DNA from: Taenia hydatigena
Taxonomy: Eukaryota; Platyhelminthes; Cestoda; Cyclophyllidea; Taeniidae
Direction: 5' to 3'
Length of the DNA: 64,000 nt
Assembly: GCA_036345935.2 (NCBI GenBank)
Contig: JADWOT020001916.1
Coordinates: 526,071 to 590,070 of the forward strand
The translations under genes and the position numbers were made by a program. Each line of letters opens with the position of its first letter. Positions within the stretch are counted from its first letter, which is position 1. The notes under the pieces were generated by a model. It ran no database searches, was not told the DNA's origin, and worked only from the letters and a program-made list of their open reading frames with translations. Below are positions 26,955-37,521 of this stretch, one piece after another.

Positions 26955-27900
26955 AATAGCATTTTGTAAGTACAGATTCGTGCAAAATAGTGCCTAGTCT
27001 GCGCTACAGCATTGTCAAATGACGATAAATGTAAGCTTTTACTGAATTAGAGCTGAAAAATTTGATTCCAGATATGAAGAAGAGGTGATATTTTCGAAGA
27101 ATAAAAAAGAGTCGTTGTTGTCTTTTATTGTTTAAAAACAGAAAAAGAGCAACATGTAAACAATAGATTACAGTGGCTAAGGGCGCACGCGTACAATTAG
27201 TGATAGATTTCATCCCAATCGTCTTGATAAAACTTAATCATTTGGTTTTGCATGCTAAAAGTAGTGTATCAAGTATCTTTGCAGTTTTCAAGACACGTCA
27301 ACTGCTGCTGCATGTTTTACTATGTTAAACAAGTCATTAAGTCAATTAAATGGCTCATCATTTTGCTTGTCATCAGTGGTAACTGCCTTCCACCTATTTG
27401 GCGGACTGGATCTATTGCTACACTGAATTGTCGTGATTTTGGCAGAAGTTGACCGTATTTTCCCAAGCGCCTATCCTACCTACTAGGAATTGCCCTGTAG
27501 TCATGAATTCGCAAGACAAATTTCACTGGGATGTGTCGCGCCTGACTGGAGCGATTCAACACCAGAATTTCGCCTTTGTCATTGTTTTACACATACTTTA
27601 TGGTTCTTACCATGTTTGTCATGCATAAACTAACAGCAACCATTTACTAGACAGTTAAACTTCGCTGTTTATTTCCAAGATGTGAAACATTAATGCGCAG
27701 TAAAACTGCTTCAAATGAATCGCTATAGTACCCACACTGGTAATCCGAGAGCAAAATTTTATTCAATCTAAGTTATTTACCAGCTATAAGGTTTTAGTTA
27801 GAAGCCTTAAAGGCAAGGCAAGAAAAAGATTTAATTTGATTTAAGGCGGACTTGCTCCCGCCCGTCAAAACATGACAGCTTGCAGTCTTGCAGTTCAAGG
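26955..27900 (+). repeat. Duplicated block, copy R (upstream flank of the 45W-like gene)
   Basis: Same orientation as copy M and inverted relative to copy L. Its right end runs into the core promoter at 27,941 and the first coding exon at 27,988. It holds the ~300 bp central section (about 27,150-27,425) that L also has and M lacks. If the block is ancestral 5' flank, then L and M are remains of duplicated antigen loci. If it is a mobile element, it merely landed upstream of the gene. Confidence 0.7.
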
Positions 27901-27940
27901 CCAACTCACCTCATAGGCTGTCATAAGTGCAGGCAGTTCT

Positions 27941-27947
27941 TATAAAT
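27941..27947 (+). promoter_or_regulatory. Probable TATA box of the 45W-like gene
   Basis: TATAAAT lies 47 bp upstream of the ATG at 27,988. Transcription starting about 30 bp downstream of it would leave a 5' leader of under 20 nt. The spacing suits a conventional RNA polymerase II core promoter and supports the chosen start codon. Confidence 0.6.
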
Positions 27948-27987
27948 GCGCAATAAGTTGTGAATGTCAAGTGCTTGTAGAGTAAGG

Positions 27988-28057
27988 ATGGCGCTTCATG
28001 TCTGTCTCATCGCATGGGCTACTTTCTCTTTGGCGAAAGAACTCACGGAAGATCGCG
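27988..28057 (+). CDS. Exon 1: signal peptide
   Basis: It starts at ATG and reads MALHVCLIAWATFSLAKEL, a short hydrophobic leader with a likely cleavage after about residue 16. It ends with one base of the next codon at a strong donor (G followed by GTAAGA). One signal-peptide exon followed by domain exons is typical of the 45W/EG95 genes. Intron 1 is 1,412 bp. Confidence 0.75.
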
Positions 28058-31000
28058 GTAAGATGGTATCTAACAAATGTCTCTGATTAGCACACACGGA
28101 TAGGAATTTGACAAACGTTGATGTTTATTAGGTCAGGAAATTTTCTATATTATACCAGTGTTTTATTTTATGCTGTAGTGCGGAAGCTTCATTTTATCGC
28201 AATTTCACATTTTTGACTCTTCTGATTTAGAATAGTTGAAGTAACCTGCGCTAATGCCCACCGATATTTGTCTAGAGAGCGGAGTGCAAGGAACAGTAAA
28301 AATGAGCCATTTGGTAGATAGTTAAAACTTGCAAGAGATAATGCAGTGCTTCTGGTCATTTACTACGACTGCACCGCCAATTTAATTCGGAATCGCTGAG
28401 AGGGTTCGTTGAATTTAAATCTACCCGATTTTTTCATTCGCACCTGATGTTGAGTTTCATGATACTCTTCAAATGCACCTGCTCCTTACTTCACCTGATT
28501 GACATGGCTGCACAGGATTTTTATAATTCGCAGTAGCTGGTACATTGTCAAACTGCTGGCTCACTTCAATGTGCGCACTGAGTGCCACAGGCAAAGTAAG
28601 TAGCGACTTTATAAATGGGCAGAAGAATGGAGGTTAATTGACAATGAGATACAGGTTCTGGAAGTCCATACACATAACCTCATTGTAACACTAGGGATCT
28701 GCCCATTCACGTTGTGATTTCTCGTCTCCTCATTGCCGTTGCTGACTTCAGTGGTGAGCAGGCCCACCGCTGTCATTGCCAGCATTCCCGAAGTTGGTGG
28801 TGTCATTGATAACTACGGATCTGCGCAGTGGCTCAAAATGGCAAGTGTAGATGCAAGAAAGGCGTATATGTACCTCGATCAGTGCACGATGTGTTGTGAA
28901 TCTTGCCAGAAATCAGACTTGTGCCCAAATCGTCTGCATGTGGCCCCAGGACGTTGATGCAGAGAAGTGACAATGCAATCTCAGCATCAACATCACTCTA
29001 TATTTCGACCCCAAGTACTCCATATGCATTAACACTGGTGGTTTTTCAGACGTGGTTTGGTTTGGTTGAAGATGTACGGTTCTGAGTATGGTAGTTATAG
29101 TATGGGTGTCATATCTTCACCTTCTCTCATTTCAATGCTTTGCTGCATGAACAATTGACATGAATTTCTACTGCAAATGGCAGTTGGCTATCAAGTTGCA
29201 TTAGACTTTTACCTGCCCAAAAATAAACTAAATTTAAACAAACAGTCTTGTCTTAATATACCACGAGTGTGCGTGCAATTAGAAATGCTAAGCTCATTTT
29301 TCGGATGATGGCACTCGCTTGCACTTATGCCTAGCCAAAAGCAGGAAAATTTTAAGATCTTAAGGGCATAAACGCTGTGAGGGCTTTTTATTCACTCTCA
29401 TCACTGTCAGGATGTTAGCACCGAAATTTCTGTATTGGACGGCAATGCCTATTGTTACTACTCACTTAGAACTGATGATGGCGAAGGCGAACAAAACAGA
29501 AGGGACACCGATTTCCCACTACTTCCAATGGAGTCGTGTAGATCCTCGGACTTACCAACTAAGTTGGGACGTCTACAATCTGGCTAAACTCGACGCCAAC
29601 CACACGGCATCCGATTTATCTGGCAACTCATTTCTGCAAACTGCTGATTTCTGGCTTGGAGCAGTCACTCTCGGTGGACTGCAGCCAAACAGATGGCGCA
29701 ATGTTCGTCTCGAAGCCTTCAAAGATCAAGTCAGTGTTTGGCTTTACAGTGGTATAATAGAAATACTACCCACGGGTAAGCGAGCGCTTGTGGTTATGCG
29801 CACACTGTTCTCATGTGCTAGATAATGGGTCATGTATAGCGGCATGTACTATCTGCACTGCGGTAGGCAGCATGTGACCGCGTTGATAAGATCATTTACT
29901 TGAATCAATTAAAACAAGAAGGCTTATGAGAATGAGGTTGTCATGCAGTGTGCCGACACATGCTTGATTTCACATGTATCACAGTCGTTGACCTGATGCA
30001 CAAACCATGCGTGAAAGACGGCCAAAGTGCAAAATGCTGCATTGGGATTCCATGTAAAAAAGAAAACAACTGTGGAATGTTTTCATTTCCAATGATGCAA
30101 TCCAACTCTGTGAACTCTTGCTATAGACGTGAAATCGAAAGAAGATAATATCTTAAGAAACAAGTGAGATATTTGTGTGGCCGTTGCTTGTCATTCCTCT
30201 GAGACTTACGGCATTTAAATTTAATCTCGTTAATAATAACACGTTTTTGCTTCATTCGCTCTCTGGGAATGGAGTCAGATTACCACGCTTTGGACTGCAA
30301 CGACTTGGCACATTTTGAAATAGATTTCTAGTAAGTAATTAAGATTTCGCCTCATATGGATCAGTCACAATTTCTTCACCGACATAAGCTATAAACTTGG
30401 TAGTGTACAAAGATCCACCAGTTTCTCTGTAACCATGTCTGTCCGCAGAGGGTCACGCACGGTTTCGATTATCGTTAAATAAAATGCAAAATGCCATGCC
30501 ATACCACAACGCCTTGCAGTTTGCCGCCTAAATATGCAGTGAGTCGTCAATGCAGGTGACACTGAGTGTTTCTTATTTCCAAATGAACGAACAATTATCC
30601 ATTTGCATATAGGTGCCATCGGATAAACATTTTGAACATAACAATGGCAACCATGAGACAAATATCACTAAAAGGCATTGGCAGCCTGTTAATATTCCCC
30701 TCAAATACAGAGGAGTATTGTTGGAATCCACATTTCAGTTAGATGGAGTACTGAATAATTGGTCGCTTATCAGCTAAGATGGGCATGTCATGCACAGGTC
30801 ACAATTTGTCCTCCTCCTAAATGGCAGCACATTATGCATTTGTAAAATATATAATGAACTTGGCTAGACGTGATGAATAAGCCTTAGTTCTGACCGAATC
30901 AGTTCTTCAGGCAACAAGTTCATGAAAACCCAATGGGCACTTTTAAGGATAGATGGATTTCTGCATATTTGTGACTGATTTGAAAAGAACAGAAGCAAAT

Positions 31001-31656
31001 TAAATTACCAATGTATATTTATCTGTTTTTCAGCAATGACGATGATTGATACCAACAAGACGGAATTGGCCCTGCTTTCACGGCACTTTAATTGGAGCCA
31101 CGTAGGCCCCCAGACATATCGGTTTAGTTGGGACATCCAAGGTCTGGCTGAACTCCATCCAGACCGATTCAAACTGTTTGCAAGACCGGTTTATTCTTCT
31201 GGCCCCTCTATTCATAAGATTGGGGATTTTTCACTTAAAGCAATTACTCTCAAGATACACGATCATGAAAAATCATACATTTTACTTTTCGAAGCGTTTA
31301 GAGGAAATGACAGAGTTGTGTACTACGTCAAAACAATTAAAGCGCTATCTGTCGGTAAGCTGATGCTTGTGGTGTAACTGCAAAACTCTCTGCATAATAT
31401 TTCAGTAGCATATTCGAAGTTGCATGCCCCGTGGCACTTGTTAATGCTGGTTTCTGCTGAATTTAACTTAAACATTCTTTGTGTCACTTGGTGGTCTAAG
31501 TAGAGTGTTTTTTAACCAGAAGAGGAAGAAAGTGCAGGAGGTAAACAAAGCAAGGAAACGAAAGAAGAGGCACGGGGGATAGAAAGTGGAGGCTCTGACA
31601 TGACTTTTGCAAACTCTGGGATCCTGTTCTTATGCATGGGAATGATGCTTGCCTAA
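27988..31656 (+). CDS. 45W/TSOL45/EG95-like oncosphere antigen, four exons
   Basis: I assemble four exons: 27,988-28,057, 29,470-29,775, 31,034-31,354 and 31,520-31,656. They total 834 nt (277 residues plus stop). Every junction is phase 1 with GT donors and AG acceptors, and the last stop is TAA. Residues 1 to about 16 are a signal peptide. Residues about 24-125 and 126-232 are two FnIII-type domains with the motif pair W-S-x-V-x-P-x-T-Y and F/L-S-W-D. The tail is a charged EEEE-rich linker and a short hydrophobic segment ending LFLCMGMMLA, as expected for a membrane or lipid anchor. Potential N-glycosylation sites are NKT (twice), NHT and NWS. In taeniids this family is secreted or surface-exposed on the oncosphere and is the target of protective host antibody. 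Two FnIII exons make it closer in layout to 45W/TSOL45 than to single-domain EG95/TSOL18. I assign the family, not the orthologue. Confidence 0.8.
29470..29775 (+). CDS. Exon 2: first FnIII-type domain
   Basis: The acceptor is an AG at 29,468-29,469 after a modest pyrimidine tract. The frame is also open upstream to 29,412, but the matching exon 3 boundary and the required phase favour this acceptor. The motif YFQWSRVDPRTYQLSWDV marks the B/C-strand region. NKT and NHT are potential glycosylation sites. The exon ends LPT plus one base at a GTAAGC donor. It aligns along its whole length with exon 3. Confidence 0.8.
31034..31354 (+). CDS. Exon 3: second FnIII-type domain
   Basis: A textbook acceptor (tctgtttttcag) precedes it. 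It carries HFNWSHVGPQTYRFSWDI, the counterpart of the exon 2 motif, and ends with the strand-like VVYYVKTIKAL before a GTAAGC donor in phase 1. Exons 2 and 3 start and end in the same phase, so either can be skipped without shifting the frame. Intron 2 is 1,258 bp. Confidence 0.85.
31520..31656 (+). CDS. Exon 4: charged linker and hydrophobic C-terminus
   Basis: The acceptor is ttttttaaccag. The exon reads about 45 residues: an acidic, Lys/Gly-rich spacer (EEEESAGGKQSKETKEE) and then a short hydrophobic end (SGILFLCMGMMLA) before TAA. The intron before it is only 165 bp. A short hydrophobic tail is normal in this family and suggests anchoring in, or transfer through, the membrane. I found no canonical AATAAA close behind the stop. 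Confidence 0.8.
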
Positions 31657-33290
31657 GCTTTTACGTGAGTTAGTGAATATTGTTAACTGAGACGATCTTT
31701 GCCTAACGAGCAAACCTCTTTCCATTACAGGCTCCCATATTGCAGGAATGCATCCTCACTATTCTTGAGTGCTTACTCAAAAACTACAATGCAATTTTTC
31801 ATTTTGAAAACACTTGTACCAAATACATGCACTTTTTCTCTTTGACTTCACGCCTGCCTGCCATTGCATGGATCACTCCAACATTCTTAGCTATTATTTG
31901 GATTTATCTTAAGAATGATTGTACTTATTAGTGCCAAGCTGAATTGACAGTCAGATAGTAACAAGGGAGACTGTAGAGTCAAAATTAGGGGTTTTTAGAA
32001 AGTTTACGCATTGTGTGAAACATACAATATGTTCCCTGGCGAATGCCAGAGGGAAATCGCATAGCCACTTACAACTGCTTACAATGTGTGGAATGGGATT
32101 GATCCAATGTGAGTGGCTGCAGACAAATGGACCGGCAGACATCTCAACACAAAGCTGCGCGTGAGAATAACAAAAAGCATACATTGGTGTAGCTTCCTTA
32201 TGTAAGCTGATCTGAGTCAAATATTAAAAGGCATCTTATCACGGGTCGGTTGCATACCACTAGCCAGAATGGAGGCCAACAATATGCAACAGGATTGAAA
32301 CATTGTTTTCAGTATCTTCCAAGCTACCGGTGCATATATGAAAAAGATCTTTGGTTAATCAGCCCGTGCATTATCCAGTCCTTGATCTATAGATGCACCA
32401 CTGGATACGCGTATTACGCGTATGATGCGTTGGTTCGTGATCACGGGTTTGGTAATAGACCTATGCGTGGCATCGCTAATGCTTGGTTACAAGATCTCAT
32501 GTCTTGGTCTGGATCTGCCTGCGAATCAACACTTGTCGGCAGCTGGGTCAAGAGATGGCGGAACAGACTTTGAATGGTGTTTGGATTGGCTGTGGGATTG
32601 TGCCATTTGCCCTCAAAAACTAGACCACTAAGCCGAACTTTCGTGCTTTTACCATCTAGTGCTGATCAAGACTAAAAGCTTGCAGTCAATGCTGATCTAA
32701 CCGATCCATTAATTCCAGTCGTTCTGCTTAGGACGCATTACGCACAGTTGTCGGACGTTTGTCTTGACTATAGGTGAGAATGCTTGCCACGCAAGACATT
32801 CCCGATGAAAAGAGTGTTATAATGATCACTCAGCTCGTCAGGATTATGCGCAGTTCCGAATAATTCGATAAAGCAGAAGGAAGTACACGATTGATGATTC
32901 ACTACGATTCTACGTTGAATGGTGACCATTACGTTGCGTAAGAGCCAAAAGAAGAATTTCATGCTCAGAATCGAATGCTCAGCTTATCTTTTCAAAGGGT
33001 GAAATGGCCTATGATGTGGTACCGGAGAGCACATTAAGAGTCACAATGGTCGAATCCTAAGGCAATAAAATAATATCGTTTGCAAGTTCTAATGACGACT
33101 TAACTAATATACTTCACAATGTAAGTTCCTTGATTAACCCCGTCTTCCGAAACAGCGGTACTAGCAGGAGCATCTATTACCACACCACCTTACCGGTCCA
33201 GTTCGTCCTTTATTACCATCTCATCCTGCGCTTTTCCTGACTTCTCTTCTTCGGTGAGCTGGTAATCATTGTCGCTAGCCCACTCAAACC
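31657..33290. other. Downstream interval, no supported gene
   Basis: It contains a plus-strand frame at 32,250-32,573 (107 codons) and a minus-strand one at 31,951-32,220. Neither has a recognisable motif or convincing splice sites. No copy of this region is present elsewhere in the window. Confidence 0.35.
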
Positions 33291-33406
33291 ATGCGAAAGC
33301 AACGCTTCCTGACCGCAAGCCGAACGATCACATGTGTCGTCATCATGGGTAGCTGCGCAGGAACGATAAGTATGCTAAAGAAAATGTTCAGCGAATCAAA
33401 GGAGAG
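33291..33406 (+). CDS. Possible first coding exon, unknown protein
   Basis: An ATG with context caaacc opens 38 codons reading MRKQRFLTASRTITCVVIMG at its start, a basic N-terminus followed by a mildly hydrophobic stretch. The exon ends at a consensus donor (GGAGAG then GTGAGT) in phase 2. No in-frame stop occurs before the donor, and an in-frame TAG lies five codons upstream of the ATG. The next exon was not identified; a 33-nt exon after the AG near 33,475 is possible. The start, length and donor fit an initial exon, but chance cannot be excluded. Confidence 0.2.
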
Positions 33407-34004
33407 GTGAGTAACGGGATAGAAAACCACTTTTACCTAGTCTATTAGGCTGTAACGACTGTAAATCAGGCTAGCCAAAAAGAGAAATACACTTCAAGAC
33501 ATAGAAGTGAGTTCTTTTATTTGTGATTGCAACTAAATGTCCGGACACTACATCTGTTTATCAGGAGTTCAACTTCACAACATGAAAGAATGAAGCAATT
33601 CTTTGTCTGTGTTTACATTTACAAGTCGCTAGGGCTATTCTTCGAAATGCGTTAGTCGTTTCTCTTAACCATGAGTTGCATAAATTTTAATTCACAGTGT
33701 TTTGCTCATCGCAGCTAATCGTCAAAAGGGCTTAAACATACAGAACCTTTTGATGGATTAATGTTGGGACGAAACATGGGTGAATCGAACGACACTTTAG
33801 GACTGCCATATGGAGCATTCTACTGAATCTATGTAAAAGTGCAGGAACCTGGACATGCTTCGCGCATTATGCCAGATCTCTTTTTTAAGGACTTAGTATT
33901 TCCTCAATTTCTTTGTGGTGAGTGGATGGCAGCCGAAAGTTAGTCTTTGCAGAGTGATACACATTCAACGCATTTTTAACCCCTAGACATTTTCCAAGCA
34001 CAAA

Positions 34005-34970
34005 GAAGCTACGGCGAAATGCACAAGTAAAATTAGCTCCCAATGCTAGATAGCGCATTCAATGGCGCCTCGGGTCACTAATTAGTTCTAAGGCTCCACC
34101 CACGTTGTGAAGATCAATGCATAAAATTGATAAAGATAAGCGACGAAAAGGCATCTTAAAAATATATAGCCCATCCTGTTATCTGGTATTTTGTTTAATC
34201 CATACATTAGTACGCTAGTACTTTGGTGTCTAAGGGTGCGGAAGTGCTTCATTTGGCTTAACGGCGTCATTAAAATAATTCTCTGTCCTACCATTCTTTT
34301 TTTTGCTGAGAATAGATTCAAAGGAATGTCCAAAAATAATGCCCATATAACTTTTAAGCTTGCCAAATGGGTCACAAAATATCTCTCATGATAGTGGGTT
34401 GCGCTCCATAATAAAGGAACTGGATATTCGATGGTGACTTGTTTGAGGACCATTTCCTCGATTTCTTCGCAAAACCCACTGAAGCTCTTGGTAATTGTTA
34501 CAGTTGTAAGAATTTTTAAGATTCTCGCCATTACTGTCTCCTGCTACTATCACCATCATAATGCGGTTAGCACATCCGTATGTGTCTCGGTGCCAGCACA
34601 TGCTGCAGTTGTCTGTTCATCATCACTGCCCAGGGCAACTTGTCTTTTTTGTCCGTTGGCTGTCGGTCTTACCTACCAGCGCAACCCACATGGATTTTTA
34701 TTATCCATCACCATCCGCCAAATGAATAGCGTATCAACTTCTAGACACTTACCGGCAAGGGTGTACGAATACCACTTAGTCCATGCAGCAACAGCGGAAT
34801 GAAGCAATCGTGTGAGCAAGTACAAAAGGGCAGATACAGCAGCATCTTACAACCACAGATCGGTGGCAATTGTAAAAACAGCTACAGAACGGTCGAATTC
34901 ATCCCGCGGCTTTCTGCCCTCATTAACATCGGCATTTGTCACCAGAGCTTGTACCTGGTGGCACGGTGCA
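34005..34970 (+). repeat. ~1 kb direct repeat, copy 1
   Basis: It matches 39,447-40,410 in the same orientation at roughly 80% by eye. Both copies start near caa.gctacg.cgaaa and end after gtcaccagagct. This copy holds a 147-codon minus-strand frame (34,088-34,531), but the other copy interrupts that frame with at least three stops. Differences are not concentrated at third positions, so the frame is probably fortuitous. A non-autonomous element or segmental duplication is more likely. Clear terminal repeats were not found. Confidence 0.8.
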
Positions 34971-35544
34971 GTACGACGGAGATCAAATCATTCCGTAGCC
35001 CCGAAAGGTGCTGTATAGGATATAAAACAGCGGGACTAGAGAGCAACTGTTCGTACTCGAAATGTAATGGATCCTAGCAATAAGAACATGAGCAATGATG
35101 CTGCTGTTGGAATGGGTCCTAAAATGGAGTCTATTGGGACGACGATGCTGTTGCTACCACTATTCCGAAAGTACAACAAGAAATTTATGTATGGTCCCTC
35201 TTTTCCCGATGTTTGCGTTTCCGCCAACGGCCTATTTTAGTCTATTTATATTTTACACGTTCCGTGCCTATTAATCTTACCAATCCTGTTTGTTCAATGA
35301 TATTCTTCATTGCAACACAGGATTGCTTTAATTTTGGTGCAATTCTGCTTCCGCTGCTAATTTTGGTATACGGTTTCGTTCCCGTGTCTTTTATTTACTG
35401 CCACGGACTCTGGTGAATTGCAGTTCTTATATTTCTCCAAACGGATGGTGTAGCATCCCGAGGTTCCCTCTAAGGCAAAAGAAGGCAGACGATAGAGTGG
35501 AATATATATGTTCAACGGACAGAGAAAATAAGCTGCTGGCATGG

Positions 35545-35625
35545 CTTGGAGGCCAGCCTACGCAGCTAGGGCCAAATGGTCACCCCTCTGACCCTGATCA
35601 AAAACCGGTAGTTCTAACAAACAAA
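35545..35625 (+). repeat. Short conserved block shared with 14,050-14,130
   Basis: Second copy of the ggccagcctacgcagctagg block. Here it lies in an 84-codon plus-strand frame (35,413-35,667) reading LGGQPTQLGPNGHPSDPDQK, a Gly/Pro-rich run. No splice or domain support makes that frame a gene. Confidence 0.55.
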
Positions 35626-35667
35626 GTGCTACAGATGGGATGCAAGAAGCAACTTTTCTTTGCTTAA

Positions 35668-37140
35668 GAGCTATTTTCAAATAGCGTATTTTGTAACTTT
35701 TAATCACTCAATATTCTGTTATCTGCTTATTTAGGTCAATCTGTGCCCCTTAAAATAAGCATGGATTTGGCCCTAAGGGTGTCCACTTTGACCACGATTT
35801 GGAATCAAGACCAGTACGCATGCATATTCATCTATTGTTCATTCAACGCTAAAAATAAGTCTTGTGGTCTGACAAATGGCCTTGAATTTCTGCCTTGCTT
35901 TTCTGTCAAATTTCGATTCCGGGCGAAAAATTAAAGTTAAAGTTGCTGTTTCTAATGCGTGAGCCCTGGTTTTTACCTTCACCCCTTGGAAATGTTTGTT
36001 TCCTAGAGCAGCGAAGTTGGTTTAATAACCTATCTTCTGATTTAACTTTAGCAGCCTCTATATACACGATTGTAAACTGGCGATAAATTAGTGAACAAAA
36101 ATCCTACCAACGGGAGTATTTTACAAGCGCAATTCCCACAGCTGCAGCAGTTTTGACATGGAGCATTGCGAGCACACTGAGCACCTTCAGCTTGCACAAT
36201 CGGCACCACCGCACCCGCTGTGAGATGTACTTGCTTTGTCTCAAGCCCTTTTATTTAATAGTTTATGCATTTTTGAGGTGTTCTCTATCTGCGAAATGGT
36301 GCAGGTTTGTTTACAAAAGTTAACACCTAAGTATGGGTGGATCTAACACACATTACTTCCCTTAGGTTTGTCGGTATCTAAACCAAAACTTGCGTTTTGA
36401 GCCGTTCAAATGGATGAGCCGACTCTTGGGATTGTAAGTTAGCATTTGTTCATCTAACACGTAAGAAGTAGTATCTCTGCAAATGGTAATTACTACTGCA
36501 GACAACCTCTCTTCACTTCAACATCAACACCAAATCTTTAATGAAGCTCTATAATTCCACTTCTGGAGTTTGGTTTTTAGTCTAAAGTAGTGTCGAGGTT
36601 TTCCTAAATGTGTTGACTAATTGTCGCCTCCTGCACCCCCACTTGCAGCTGCTTTTCGTTCTTAACGATAGGTGATGGACCCAGCATCCAAAAATTAAAG
36701 TCACACATGAGAGATGATTTATTGCAAAGGTCACTACCTCCCTCACTTTCAAACATCCCCTTTGCGGTTCCTCACGTGGGCAGCAAACACGCTACATCGT
36801 TCTGTACTAATGCGTAAGTGCGAGCATTCATGTAAATAGAGTGCACAGGCTTCTATTTATCTTGGAAACGCTTTTGAAGTGGTTCCGTTAAACCAATCTA
36901 AAAACCAAATTTACGTGTCTTGAAAAATATCCACAACCGAAGGTAAAGTGAGCATTAGATGTTGCATTATTTCATTAGTCAACTATATGTAACCAGCTTA
37001 AAGACAAAATGTATAGTACTAGCAGCATGCAAACTCCTGTGAGTTGCTTTATTGTAAGCTAAAGAATTTAAATCCTAAGGATAGGTGCTACTTATAAAAC
37101 TTGTTAGCGTTCGGCAAGATAGTCGATGTAAACTGTACTA
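35668..37140. other. Interval between repeat copies, no supported gene
   Basis: AT-rich sequence with only short frames of up to 63 codons and no array. It separates copy 1 of the ~1 kb repeat from the hydrophobic reading frame at 37.1-37.5 kb. Confidence 0.35.
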
Positions 37141-37521
37141 TTGCAACTTGGCTTTCCAAGTGTCGCCTTCCCTTTGCGGATGTTCAAAAGCAGAACCATT
37201 TGCGCAGTTTATTACGCAAATATTGTGCCTTTGGCACCCACCAACTATGAAGGACATCATAAGGTTTACTTTGCATGCACACATGCACCCACGCAGTGGT
37301 ACAGAATAAATTTAAGCACCTATCGTATTGTCAGTGAACCACACAGCTAAACACCAGTAAAGAGGATCGCCTCCATGGCAGCAAGCTTTCTATTGGCAGT
37401 GGCATCAGCAATTCTTTCTATCTTGCTTATCTTGCCCTTTTCATCAGCAAAGGCAACATCGTTAGAGACAACGGCGGCAGTAGAGCAAGCGATATCTCAG
37501 CCAGACGATCTCAAACCATGA
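37141..37521 (+). pseudogene. Stop-interrupted frame with a strong hydrophobic helix
   Basis: One reading frame runs from about 37,130 to the TGA at 37,519-37,521 with only a single stop inside it (TAA at 37,348-37,350). The first part has a hydrophilic, Cys-containing stretch (TNYEGHHKVYFACTHAPTQW, then YRINLSTYRI). The part after the stop reads MAASFLLAVASAILSILLIL then PFSSAKA, a strong transmembrane or signal sequence, and ends 22 residues later. It is either a membrane-anchored protein disabled by one nonsense codon, two exons whose splice sites I cannot place, or a genuine 48-residue secreted peptide starting at 37,375. The family is not recognised. Confidence 0.35.

Noticed and set aside
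34088..34531. 147-codon minus-strand frame
   Set aside because: It lies wholly in the ~1 kb repeat. The second copy breaks it with several stops, and the changes are not biased to third positions, so it does not look like a maintained gene.
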